Positions 1 to 8,433 are shown, counted from the stretch's first letter. The stretch: 64,000 nt of DNA from Flaviflexus massiliensis (GCF_001375495.1 NZ_LN831057.1:372001-436000), one strand, 5' to 3'. Numbers and translations: made by a program. The notes: generated by a model not told the origin, from the letters alone.

Positions 1-357
1 AACACCGCGGGAGTCGGTGACGGTCGCGGGAAGTTGCGGCTCCCGCCCGTCAAACATCGGCTCCATGTCCGCCACCGTCTCCGTTTCGGACGGTCCCATG
101 AGTTCCAGAGCATTCACGCCCGCGACATCCGCCTCGTCCGGCCCGGATTCCACGTCGGTGGATTCTTCCGAGTCTGCGCCTGGGTCATTTGAGCCAGAGT
201 CTGAAGACTGCTCGGAATCGGTGGAGCTGCCGTCAACCAGTGCTGACGTGGTCGATTCGGAAGAGGAAGCGGGTTCAGAATCGGTGGGGGATGAGCAAGC
301 GGTGAGCACCATTAGTGCTGTGACCAGTCCGGTCAGGGCGGTCGTGGACCGTCTCAT
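1..357 (-). CDS. HmuT-like haem ABC transporter substrate-binding lipoprotein (3' part outside window)
   Basis: The reading frame starts at ATG 357 and runs off the left edge, so about 119 residues are visible. The N-terminus is a lipoprotein signal: MRR, a hydrophobic stretch, then the lipobox LTAC, with Cys about residue 21. A long Ser/Asp/Glu-rich linker follows (about residues 22-80). The last visible residues, LPATVTDSRGV, match the opening strand of periplasmic-binding proteins for haem and siderophores. An AAAGGA ribosome site precedes the ATG. The gene follows a HtaA-type haem surface protein on the same strand, as in corynebacterial htaA-hmuTUV, so haem is the likely ligand. The ligand-binding domain itself is not visible, so a siderophore receptor is possible. 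Confidence 0.65.
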   Translation of the reverse strand, partial: MRRSTTALTGLVTALMVLTACSSPTDSEPASSSESTTSALVDGSSTDSEQSSDSGSNDPGADSEESTDVESGPDEADVAGVNALELMGPSETETVADMEPMFDGREPQLPATVTDSRGV

Positions 358-380
358 GCGCGTGATCCTTTCAGTGGCTC

Positions 381-416
381 CGCGGGGAAGCAGACCCGAA
401 TGCCTGCTTCCCCGCG
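381..416 (-). other. Intergenic hairpin between the HtaA gene and the HmuT-like gene
   Basis: Perfect 13-bp inverted repeat (CGCGGGGAAGCAG at 381-393, complement at 404-416) with a 10-nt loop, lying between two co-oriented genes. Downstream on the minus strand there is no T-tract, so it looks more like an mRNA-processing or partial-termination element that sets unequal expression of the two genes than a full terminator. Confidence 0.6.
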
Positions 417-446
417 ATGCCATGTGAGCGGTTGATAGGTGAACGG

Positions 447-3332
447 TTACTCCGTGCGGGTACCTGTGCGACGGATCGTGAGGAGCGTGCCGACGAGCAG
501 CAGGGCCCCTGCCATGCCGATCAGGCCGGCGCTGTTGGTGCCCGTGACGGGGAGCTGACCACCGGTGTAGGCAGAACCATCGGCATTCACCCGGTTGCCG
601 TCCTCGTCGTAGCAGGTTTCAACTGTCTGCTCTGGCAGGGCGCCGGAAACCGAGAGCGTCAGGTTGTCGAGTGCTTCGCCGGCACCGTAGAAGCCTGCGA
701 ATGCTCGGGCGCCCTCGGAGGTGAGGGTGACGGATCCGGTGCCACCGTTTGCTCCGAGGGAGGAGAAGGAGACGGTGCCGATGGTGACGGTGCCGTTCGC
801 AACAACATTGCCTTCCATGTCGGTCGAACGCACGTGGGCGACAAGGCTTCCCGAATTCCCACCGGTGGACCGGACCTGAACATTCGAGATGGCAAGGTCG
901 AGCAGGCCACCGTGGCCGGTGAAGCGGACGCTGCCGGGGAAAGAAACTGTTCCAATGCCCGAAGCGTTGAGGGAACCGGATCCGGTACCCCACGAGAAAC
1001 CGTTACCGCTCCGGTATGCGCCGCCACCCGTTGTGACGGAGCCCTTGGCGATGCCGCCCTCAATGTAGGAAACAAACGAGGAGCGAACGCCCCACGAGAG
1101 GCTGACCTGGCCCGGGGAGCCTGGGATGGTTTCGGTCGTGCAGGTGATCTCACCCTTCCTCGCGATATCGGAAGTTGTGGGGAGAGTGGCCGTGCCCTTG
1201 GAGCCGGAACCACCAGTTCCGGCGGAGTTCCCGGAGGAGGAGAGGTCCGTGACGGTGAACTCTGCCCGCGCCTGCACACCCGAGGAAAGTCCCTGGAAGA
1301 CCACGGCGTGAGTGCCAGGCTTGCTGTCCTTGGGGACGTTGAAGGAAATGGAGACGGTACCGTTCTTGTCGGCCGTTTTTGTGCCGAGGTTGACCACCTT
1401 CGAGTGGAGCGAGATCTTCACCTTTTCGCCCGGTTCGAAACCGGAAGCGGTCGCGGTCTGAGAGCGATCACCGGCGAGGTCGATGTGGGACTTGCCGACG
1501 GAGGCGGTGACATCCGTGCCCGATGCGGACAGGAGTCCGAGCGCACGGAGCTGATCGGCACTGAGCTTGACCGGCACCTCCGTGACGAAGGAACCGTCAG
1601 TCAGGAGACCGTGAGCCGACCAGACAACAATGCGGAGATCAGGATTCTTCGACAGATCGCCTGCCTTCGTGGTCAGAGTGGACGTGAAGGATCCGTTGCT
1701 CATCCGCCCGGGCATGACCCAGTCCAGTGCGAGCGCGTCAAGGTCCTTGTTGATATCGGCATAGGTCATGGTGTTCGCGTCATAGAGTGCGACGTAAACA
1801 CCGTTGGCGGGGCCGCCGGTCGAGTTCTTGGGCAGGTCAACATAGCCCGTGCCCGTGACGTTGAGAACCAGCCCGTCGGCAACCGAGGACTTCGTGACCG
1901 CGACCTTCGTCTTGAGTCTGGTGGGATCGGGATCAACGGGGCCGGGCTCAACCGGCTCCTCGTTGCCACCGCCGGAGAACAGTGCCGCCTTCTGATCTGC
2001 GGACAGTGTCAGGTCACCTGCGTAGAGTAGTGTTTCGTCGGTGATGTTGCCGTGCGCAGCCCACACGAAGACCTCGTAGTCGGCGTTCGGATCAAGATCC
2101 TTGGCCGAGGTGTTGAGCGTCGTATTGAAAACACCCGGGGTGCCTGTTGGTCGGAAGTAGACGAAAGACAGGGCAGTGGCAATGCTCGTATCAGCATTGA
2201 TGTCATCGTAGGAGTCGGACTTGTCGCGCAGGGCAACGTAGACGCCCACTGCATCCTTGCCTGTTGAGGCCTTCGGCAGGTTGACGTACTGGGAGCCCGA
2301 AATAGCGAGTGTCAGGCCATCAGTCTTGTTTGCTCCGGTTACCTTGATGGATGTGGTCCGTTCGGTGGCGGGCACTTCGGGATCGACCGGAACTTCTGGC
2401 TCTTCCGGTTCTTCAACGTCGGCGGGGAAAAGGGAAGCCAGCTGCTGAGGAGTGAGTGTCACGGGAATGTCGGCGATGAGAGTCTCATCCGTGATCGTGC
2501 CGTGAGCAACCCACACCGCAATGCGCAGATCAGCGTCTTCGGTGAACTGTGCAGTCGTGATGTTGAGATCCGACGTGAAGGAACCGTTGGTGATCCGCGC
2601 CGGCGTCACGTAGTCGGTCTTGAGTCCGCCACGATTGGCATTGAGCTCACCGTACGTCATTGTGTTCGCGTCATACACGGTGGTGTACACGCCCGCGGCA
2701 GGCCTACCAGTTGAGCTGTTCGGCAGATTGACGTAACCGTTTCCTGCCACGGACAGGGTGAGACCTGCGGACTTGTTCGCACCGGTCACTGTCACGGTTG
2801 TTTCGGGAGCCGGCTGGGGCTGGACGGGTTCCTCCACGGGGAAGAGCGCAGAATGCTCTTCGTCGCTCAGCGTGATCGGAACCTCAGTAATGAGAGTGGC
2901 ATCGGTGAGAGTGCCGTGCGCGGACCACATGACCGCCCTTAGGTCGCTCTCTGGATCCAACTGGTCTGCCGCAATGGTGACATCCTTGGAGAAGGTGCCG
3001 TCCTGGACGTCGCTGGGCATGATCCAATCGGTCGATAGACCACTCTGGTTCTCGTTAATGTCCGCGTAGCTCGTAACGTTTGCGTCGTAGACGACAACGT
3101 AGAAGCCCATGGCGGGGCTGCCAGTTGATGCGGCCGGCAGGCCGGTGAAGCCAGTTCCGCTGACCGTCATGTCGAGGCCGGTGTCTGCGCTCGCGGAATT
3201 GAGGGTCACCGTTGCTTGGGGTACGGATGCGGCCTGTGCTGGGAGCGCAACAAAGACGCTCATGAGGCTCAAAAGCAGGGCCGATACGGTGGCACCAATG
3301 CGCCGGCTGACAACTGCCGTGTGTGAATTCAT
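447..3332 (-). CDS. Sortase-anchored HtaA-domain haem-binding surface protein
   Basis: A 961-residue secreted, cell-wall-anchored protein. Start ATG 3332 is chosen because AGAGGAG lies 8 nt upstream and a normal signal peptide follows (cleavage near LPAQAAS); a longer in-frame ORF upstream lacks this. Four imperfect repeats of about 130 residues follow, each with a G-V-Y core and a W-x-AHG-x-x-T motif, then an Ig-like segment. The HtaA domain spans about residues 727-898. It contains Y756 in VSYIEGG and H807 in FTGHGG, 51 residues apart, the same spacing as the haem Tyr and His of corynebacterial HtaA, plus a further Tyr near 882. LPVTG (927-931), a hydrophobic segment and a basic tail make the sortase signal. 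The likely role is capture of haem or haemoprotein at the surface and relay to the lipoprotein encoded downstream. Confidence 0.88.
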   Translation of the reverse strand: MNSHTAVVSRRIGATVSALLLSLMSVFVALPAQAASVPQATVTLNSASADTGLDMTVSGTGFTGLPAASTGSPAMGFYVVVYDANVTSYADINENQSGLSTDWIMPSDVQDGTFSKDVTIAADQLDPESDLRAVMWSAHGTLTDATLITEVPITLSDEEHSALFPVEEPVQPQPAPETTVTVTGANKSAGLTLSVAGNGYVNLPNSSTGRPAAGVYTTVYDANTMTYGELNANRGGLKTDYVTPARITNGSFTSDLNITTAQFTEDADLRIAVWVAHGTITDETLIADIPVTLTPQQLASLFPADVEEPEEPEVPVDPEVPATERTTSIKVTGANKTDGLTLAISGSQYVNLPKASTGKDAVGVYVALRDKSDSYDDINADTSIATALSFVYFRPTGTPGVFNTTLNTSAKDLDPNADYEVFVWAAHGNITDETLLYAGDLTLSADQKAALFSGGGNEEPVEPGPVDPDPTRLKTKVAVTKSSVADGLVLNVTGTGYVDLPKNSTGGPANGVYVALYDANTMTYADINKDLDALALDWVMPGRMSNGSFTSTLTTKAGDLSKNPDLRIVVWSAHGLLTDGSFVTEVPVKLSADQLRALGLLSASGTDVTASVGKSHIDLAGDRSQTATASGFEPGEKVKISLHSKVVNLGTKTADKNGTVSISFNVPKDSKPGTHAVVFQGLSSGVQARAEFTVTDLSSSGNSAGTGGSGSKGTATLPTTSDIARKGEITCTTETIPGSPGQVSLSWGVRSSFVSYIEGGIAKGSVTTGGGAYRSGNGFSWGTGSGSLNASGIGTVSFPGSVRFTGHGGLLDLAISNVQVRSTGGNSGSLVAHVRSTDMEGNVVANGTVTIGTVSFSSLGANGGTGSVTLTSEGARAFAGFYGAGEALDNLTLSVSGALPEQTVETCYDEDGNRVNADGSAYTGGQLPVTGTNSAGLIGMAGALLLVGTLLTIRRTGTRTE

Positions 3333-3452
3333 TCTTGGAACTCCTCTGGACTGATAAAAGTCGTTGACTCCCTGTTCATTCCTTGCAGGAATTGGGGGCC
3401 GCATAGCTATTTCACTTTATCCGGGCAACGACGTAACATAAACTACCACATA

Positions 3453-3471
3453 TTAGGTTAGGCTTACCTAA
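3453..3471. promoter_or_regulatory. DtxR/IdeR iron box in the divergent haem/ABC promoter region
   Basis: The 19-bp sequence TTAGGTTAGGCTTACCTAA matches the established DtxR/IdeR operator TWAGGTTAGSCTAACCTWA at 18 of 19 positions. It sits between the divergent HtaA gene (start 3332) and the ABC transporter gene (start 3545), so iron-bound repressor could control both directions. The only DtxR-family gene in the window (14971-15636) has manganese-type ligands, so the cognate iron repressor is probably elsewhere. Confidence 0.88.
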
Positions 3472-3544
3472 GTAAATATTTCTCTCGGGTGTCCGTGAGA
3501 GACGATGATGGTGTCATCAGCGGATCTGTGAAAGGTTGCCGACA

Positions 3545-5335
3545 GTGCCGCAGCAACGAAAACCCCGCCTTCCCGTGCCTTCCGAGCAGGGCAGACGTGA
3601 CACGGTGATCGTTGGTGGCCTGAGATTCGCCTCGGCGCTCGCCACCGGCGCCGCCCTCATTGGGATTGGGTTCATGATTGATTGGGGAGTGCAAGCAAGC
3701 AATCTCACAGTCTTGGTCTGCTTCGCGGTCCTCGCAGGACTGCTGGCGTACGGCGAAATCAGGTACGGAGGCCGTGCCGCACGGGCGGAAGAAAAGCGGA
3801 TCCGAACCGAGATTCTTCAGAGACGGTTTCGTGCCGCCTCCGATCCGGGTGCGGCACGAAATGCTTATCCGCCTGCCCGATTGATCCAGATGATGACCGA
3901 CGGTGCGGAGCGGGTCACCGAGTATCGCCAGGTCTACTTCGGATCCACGATTGCCGCCATAACAATCCCCGTTGCGGTCCTCCTTTACATCGGGGTCGCG
4001 ATCGACCCCGTCGTTGGATTCGTGATCCTCGCCCTCGTCCCCTTCATCCCCCTGGCGATCTGGGGATTCATGAAGCTCTTCCGAAAGACTTCCGCGAACT
4101 CCCGAAAGCAGCGCGGAGCCCTCACCGTCAGATACCTCGACGCGATCCGAAACCTCGTCACAATCCGTTTGCTTGGTGCCGGGGAGCGCGTGACTGAGGA
4201 GCTACGTGCCCAGGGTGAAAAGAACCGGGGAGCAATCATGAAGCTTCTCGCAGGAAACCAAATCGTCATCATTGTCATGGACGGGATCTTTTCCCTCCTC
4301 CTCATCTGCGCGACCGTGTGGCTCACCATCTCGAGGGGGCACGTTCTGACACCCGGCGAAGCGCTCACGATCATCGCTCTCACGGTTCTCCTCCTTGAAC
4401 CACTCCAGCAGGTCGCGGGCTTCTTCTACATCGGCATGGGAGGCATGGCCTCCCAGAAAGAAATCCGTGGCTACCTCGCGGCAACCAGCCACCTCTCCGG
4501 GCCAGGACACGACCTTCAGAAAACGAACGAGCCCGGCACATCGACCAGACCTGCGCTACTTTCTCCTTCTTCCAAGGGTGCACCCGTATCCGTTGATGAG
4601 CAGAGCCACCTAGCTACCAAGACTGCGACGAGTGATCGAGAAGAGAAGGGGGAGGCGGGTCTTGCGATCGCACTTGATGGCGTGAATTTTGACTACGGCA
4701 GGGGTCCGGTCCTCCAGGACCTCCACCTCGATGTCCCGACTGGGGCACGCGTGGCAGTGATGGGACCTTCCGGTGCGGGGAAGTCGACACTGCTTGGCCT
4801 GCTGCGAGGCTCAATTCCCCCACAGGGCGGCAGCATCACCATTGGTGATAGGAACCTTGTGGACATGGCTCCTGATGAGATCCGCTCACTCACGGCCACG
4901 GTTAGCCAGTCAACATGGATGTTCACCGGGACGATTGCGGACAACCTGCGGATCGCACGAGCCGATGCGAGCGAAGAAGCCATGTGGAACGTACTACGAC
5001 TCGCACACATCGACACCGAAGTGTCCCGCATGCCCAACCGGTTGCACACGGACCTGGGTGAGGGCGCTGCGCTCATCTCCGGCGGCCAGGCACAGCGCCT
5101 CTCCCTCGCACGAGCCCTCCTGTCAGGACGAAAGATCCTGCTTCTTGACGAGCCAACGAGCCAGGTCGACATCGAATCCGAGGGACACATTATTGATGCG
5201 CTGGGCGCACTGCCGAGGGAATGGACACTGCTCATGGTGACCCACCGTCCCTCACTACTTCGCATTGCCGACTCCGTCCACACACTTCGCCACGGCGCAC
5301 TTATCTCCGAGGAGGTAACCCATGTCCACCACTGA
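3545..5335 (+). CDS. CydD-like ABC exporter-fold subunit
   Basis: About 596 residues: an N-terminal six-helix exporter-type membrane domain (about 25-320) and a C-terminal ATPase. The ATPase has Walker A GPSGAGKST, signature ISGGQ, Walker B LLLDEPTS and an H-loop in VTHRPS. The intracellular motif YLDAIRNLVTIRLLGA resembles CydD. A long, poorly conserved linker of about 60 residues joins the domains. Start GTG 3545 has AAAGG 9 nt upstream; TTG 3536 would abut that site. It overlaps the next subunit gene by 14 bp, so the two surely form a heterodimer. Known CydDC moves thiols or haem for cytochrome bd assembly, and IrtAB-type relatives import siderophores. No cyd oxidase genes are visible. The shared iron box suggests a role in haem or iron handling, which is inference. 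Confidence 0.8.
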   Translation: MPQQRKPRLPVPSEQGRRDTVIVGGLRFASALATGAALIGIGFMIDWGVQASNLTVLVCFAVLAGLLAYGEIRYGGRAARAEEKRIRTEILQRRFRAASDPGAARNAYPPARLIQMMTDGAERVTEYRQVYFGSTIAAITIPVAVLLYIGVAIDPVVGFVILALVPFIPLAIWGFMKLFRKTSANSRKQRGALTVRYLDAIRNLVTIRLLGAGERVTEELRAQGEKNRGAIMKLLAGNQIVIIVMDGIFSLLLICATVWLTISRGHVLTPGEALTIIALTVLLLEPLQQVAGFFYIGMGGMASQKEIRGYLAATSHLSGPGHDLQKTNEPGTSTRPALLSPSSKGAPVSVDEQSHLATKTATSDREEKGEAGLAIALDGVNFDYGRGPVLQDLHLDVPTGARVAVMGPSGAGKSTLLGLLRGSIPPQGGSITIGDRNLVDMAPDEIRSLTATVSQSTWMFTGTIADNLRIARADASEEAMWNVLRLAHIDTEVSRMPNRLHTDLGEGAALISGGQAQRLSLARALLSGRKILLLDEPTSQVDIESEGHIIDALGALPREWTLLMVTHRPSLLRIADSVHTLRHGALISEEVTHVHH

Positions 5336-7124
5336 CACCCAGGGAGCGCCGAGCGTTCCGCAGCTGCTGCGCTGGCTCCTGCCCATTACGCGACCAGTCC
5401 ACCCACCACTTCTCGCATCGACAGCGTTCAGGATCATCAACCTCTCGCTCGACCTTGCACTCTTCGCAACCGCGGCCGCGGGCACGATGAGGCTCATGGG
5501 TGGTGGGGGAGGGCTGACCAGGCTCATACTCGCCCTCGTCGTACTCTCCCTCCTGAAAGCTGGCGCCTTCTACTGCGAGCAATTCACCGGACACTACGTT
5601 GCCTTCAAGGCCCTTGAACTCCTGCGAGGCCACGTGTTTGCCCAGCTGTGGCCAAAGGCGCCCGCAATCGTCACCCATTCACGCTCCGGAGACATCCTGA
5701 CGAGCCTCACCCGCGACGTGGACCGAATTGAGGTCGTCTACGCCCACACCTTTGCCCCCGTCGTATCGGCCTACATTGTCGGCATCGGCGCAATCCTCGT
5801 GGGCGGCTTGACGGTCGGCTGGGGCACCATCTCCATTGCCGCCCTCTGCCTGCTCCTCTCCCTCTTTGTCGTGCCCTACCTCGGAACAAGGAAGGCGGGC
5901 AGGATGAGTAAGGAGGCGCTCGCGGCACGGCGCGACCTCACCCACCATGTCACCGACACCCTCTTCGGCATTGACGAAGTGCTGGGATATGGGAAGGCAG
6001 AACAGCGACGGGAAGAAATGGATGACCGCGGTGAACGGGTTGCCGAACTGTCGGCAGGACCACGAGACCTCAGGGGTGTACGGCGAGGACTCAACGTGTT
6101 CCTTTCCCTCATTGCCACGGCGTCGATCGTTGTTCTCGGGATCGAGACAGTGTCACCGGTTGCGCTCGCGGCAGTCGCTGTTGCAACCCTCAGGGTCTTT
6201 GAGGGGCCGCGGGGTATCGAAGATGCCGCCGGCTACCTTGACCAATCCCTGGCGGCCCTGCGTCGTCTGTGGGAAATGAGCCACGCACCTGAGCTCGTGA
6301 CCGATGGTCCGCTCGAGTACGCGGACACCGCAGCTCCCGCGGTGGAATTCCAGTCCGTCACCTATGCTTACCCCGGTCCGTGGCAGACCGGTCACGACAA
6401 CCGTGCCGCCACAGAACTGGATAATGCGCCCCGGTCAGAACCGATTCTTGCGGTTGAGGACGTGAGCCTCCACGTGCCCGCCGGTAGTCACGCGATCCTC
6501 GTGGGCCGGTCTGGGTCGGGCAAGTCAACCCTCGTGCAGCTCCTCCAACGCTACGACGACCCGTCCTCGGGCCGCGTCATGATTGGTGGCGAGCCAGTCT
6601 CCTCCTTCACTCTCAACTCCCTCCGACGGGCAGTAGTCTCGGTGTCCCAAAAGAATCAGCTCCTCCAGGCAACCATCGCCCACAATCTCCACCTCGGGAC
6701 CCCGAATGCCACTGAGGCGGAGGTGTGGCAGGCCCTGGAAACGGCTGGCTTGGCCGACGAGGTGCGTGGTATGCCGGAGGGACTTGAGACGAGTGTCGGT
6801 CAGCGAGCGCTGACCCTCTCGGGCGGTCAGGTGCAAAGACTCTGTCTCGCAAGGGCCCTGCTCATGGATCCGCGGGTCCTCATCCTCGATGAGTTCACCT
6901 CAAACCTTAACCTTGACCTTGAGGTCGAGATCCGCGAGCGCCTCCGCCATGCGCTACCCAATTCGACGATTATCGAGGTGACGCACCGGCTGCGAGCGAC
7001 GGAGAATGCTGATGTCGTTGCCGTTTTTGACCGCGGCCATCTCATTGCCTCCGGCAGTCCCAAGGACATCACTGAAACCTCGATCGCGGACATGTTCCGC
7101 ACTCCCGTCGATTCCGCCAGGTAG
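5322..7124 (+). CDS. CydC-like ABC exporter-fold subunit
   Basis: A 600-residue half-transporter with an N-terminal membrane domain and a C-terminal ATPase: Walker A GRSGSGKST, signature LSGGQ, Walker B VLILDEFTS, switch His in EVTHRL. Two details differ from the norm: DEF replaces the usual DEP, and the D-loop reads SNLN rather than SALD, lacking the usual Asp. The ATG at 5322 has GAGGAG upstream and overlaps the end of the partner gene, giving translational coupling. The TxTR-type loop after helix 4 (FGIDEVLGYGKAEQR) is like CydC. It converges on the FluC genes with only 20 bp between stops. See the partner subunit for possible substrates. Confidence 0.8.
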   Translation: MSTTDTQGAPSVPQLLRWLLPITRPVHPPLLASTAFRIINLSLDLALFATAAAGTMRLMGGGGGLTRLILALVVLSLLKAGAFYCEQFTGHYVAFKALELLRGHVFAQLWPKAPAIVTHSRSGDILTSLTRDVDRIEVVYAHTFAPVVSAYIVGIGAILVGGLTVGWGTISIAALCLLLSLFVVPYLGTRKAGRMSKEALAARRDLTHHVTDTLFGIDEVLGYGKAEQRREEMDDRGERVAELSAGPRDLRGVRRGLNVFLSLIATASIVVLGIETVSPVALAAVAVATLRVFEGPRGIEDAAGYLDQSLAALRRLWEMSHAPELVTDGPLEYADTAAPAVEFQSVTYAYPGPWQTGHDNRAATELDNAPRSEPILAVEDVSLHVPAGSHAILVGRSGSGKSTLVQLLQRYDDPSSGRVMIGGEPVSSFTLNSLRRAVVSVSQKNQLLQATIAHNLHLGTPNATEAEVWQALETAGLADEVRGMPEGLETSVGQRALTLSGGQVQRLCLARALLMDPRVLILDEFTSNLNLDLEVEIRERLRHALPNSTIIEVTHRLRATENADVVAVFDRGHLIASGSPKDITETSIADMFRTPVDSAR

Positions 7125-7144
7125 CGGTCGCTGGCGGGTCTGGC

Positions 7145-7525
7145 CTAGAGCGCACCGGTCACGGCCAGACCCACCAGCGCGGCCGCGAAGGTGATGATGA
7201 GGTTGCCCATGCTGGAGGTGATTGCCTTCCCGGCATGGCCTTCACGGATCAGCGTGACCGTGTCGTGGCTGGCGGTCGAGAAGGTGGTGTAGCCGCCGAG
7301 GAAACCGGTTCCGAGGATGATCTGAAGAGTTGGGGAGGCGACGGAGGTGAGAACGAGGCCCGCGAGTATCCCCATGAGGAAGGAGCCGGTCACGTTAATG
7401 GTGAACACGCCCCAGGGGAATCGGCCTGCCGTGTGGGCCTGGATGAACTTGTCGATGCTGTAGCGAGTGGCAGCACCGAGCCCGCCCGCGACTGACATCC
7501 CGATAAACAGGAGTGGGGATATCAG
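7145..7525 (-). CDS. crcB: Fluoride channel subunit FluC/CrcB, apparent CTG start
   Basis: Fluoride exporter of the Fluc family, which works as a dual-topology dimer; here two adjacent genes probably form a heterodimer. It carries the family motifs GGLGAATRY, the N-V-T-G-S-F segment and GFLGGYTTFST. The first ATG (7498) leaves only four residues before the GG of helix 1 and cuts that helix. Reading back in frame gives MISPLLFIG before it, starting at CTG 7525. That CTG has GGGAGG 5 nt upstream and overlaps the stop of the upstream gene as CTGA, exactly like the ATGA couplings elsewhere in the window. From CTG the protein has 126 residues, normal for the family; from ATG it has 117. Confidence 0.85.
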   Translation of the reverse strand: MISPLLFIGMSVAGGLGAATRYSIDKFIQAHTAGRFPWGVFTINVTGSFLMGILAGLVLTSVASPTLQIILGTGFLGGYTTFSTASHDTVTLIREGHAGKAITSSMGNLIITFAAALVGLAVTGAL

Positions 7526-8196
7526 TTCTTCCTCCCTTCGGAAGTGTTCTCTTTGGATGCGGTGTTATTCGCACTGGAGCCGCTTGGTCTATCAACACCG
7601 GTCTCGGACGTATCCGAAGTGGTGGCCTCGGGGCTTGGAGCGGATCGGACGATCTGCTGCACAGCAGGTGGCATGGTGGCAGGGCGCGGGTTCTGCGCTG
7701 CTTTGCGAGTTCCTTGCTTGGCCGTGGTGTCCTGACTGTGGTCGGGTTTTGCGACTTGACCGAGCAGGATGCCAAGAAGGGCTGCGAGGACGCCGGTGAT
7801 GACCATCCCGAATCCGTACGCAAGAACCGTGCCGATTTGGTTATCGGTGATCAATTGGGCGTTGGCAAGTGCAAACGCGCTGTAGGTTGTGAAGCTCCCG
7901 AGGAAGCCCGTGCCGAGGAGTAAGCGGTAGTGCTGGTAGCGTTGACGGCTTTGACCGCGGAGGCGACCGAGATCCATGAGCAGTCCGAGCAAAAAAGATC
8001 CGACAACATTGACGACAAACAGCGACAGGGACGGGGACGTGTCAGGAAGTGCGAGAGTTACCGCATGACGGGAGGCAGTGCCCAAGCAACCGCCTAGGAA
8101 TACCAGCAGTGCCTGAAAGAACCAGCGACTACCAATCGTGAGGGAGGACCGTCCGTAGGCAGAAGTTTGCTTGCGGGGAAAGTCTAAATGGGTCAA
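7522..8196 (-). CDS. crcB: Fluoride channel subunit FluC/CrcB with a long C-terminal tail
   Basis: A 224-residue Fluc-family subunit. The membrane core (about residues 25-145) has LGGCLGTASRHAV, NVVGSFLLG and GFLGSFTTYSAFA, the segments that line the fluoride pore. Beyond the core, about 75 residues are polar, disordered-looking and rich in Ser, Thr, Pro and charge, which is unusual for a family normally near 125 residues. The start is TTG 8196 with GGTAGG 5 nt upstream. It is followed directly by the second subunit gene through a 4-base overlap, so the two are translated together. The roughly 240-bp leader upstream holds strong inverted repeats. Confidence 0.85.
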   Translation of the reverse strand: MTHLDFPRKQTSAYGRSSLTIGSRWFFQALLVFLGGCLGTASRHAVTLALPDTSPSLSLFVVNVVGSFLLGLLMDLGRLRGQSRQRYQHYRLLLGTGFLGSFTTYSAFALANAQLITDNQIGTVLAYGFGMVITGVLAALLGILLGQVAKPDHSQDTTAKQGTRKAAQNPRPATMPPAVQQIVRSAPSPEATTSDTSETGVDRPSGSSANNTASKENTSEGRKN

Positions 8197-8433
8197 GAAA
8201 ACCTACCTTTACGAGGAGTGTGCAGGTAGGGACCGTTGTCGTGACGAGGTTGGGAGCGGCGAGCCCCACCGCCGCGGTGGCGAACCACCAGCCCCCATCA
8301 TGGCACGCATTGTTGCCTCAAGTAAAAGACAGGAAGAAACCAACGGTCTCACCGCCTTGGTGTCCGAGCACGGTTGACAGGATGAAACGGGATCGAAACT
8401 GAACTGTACTTGCCTGCGATTCCCATGGGGATC
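8197..8433 (-). other. Intergenic leader of the fluC pair with strong inverted repeats
   Basis: No gene is seen. On the minus strand two GC-rich hairpins lie back to back at about 8243-8284: GGTGG-TTCG-CCACC, with a stable UUCG loop, then GCGGCG paired with CGCCGC. A fluoride riboswitch (crcB motif) would be expected here, but I could not line up the invariant crcB bases. Next to the lipoprotein stop, GATTCCCATGGGGATC (8418-8433) is a near palindrome. Confidence 0.4.

Noticed and set aside
417-2030. 537-codon plus-strand ORF
   Set aside because: It is the antisense shadow of the HtaA surface protein gene, with GC-driven composition, no ribosome site and no family motifs.
8230-8320. Fluoride (crcB) riboswitch
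   Set aside because: Strong hairpins are there and the context fits, but I could not line up the conserved GAUGG...CUGAUG core, so I list it only as an unexplained structured leader.
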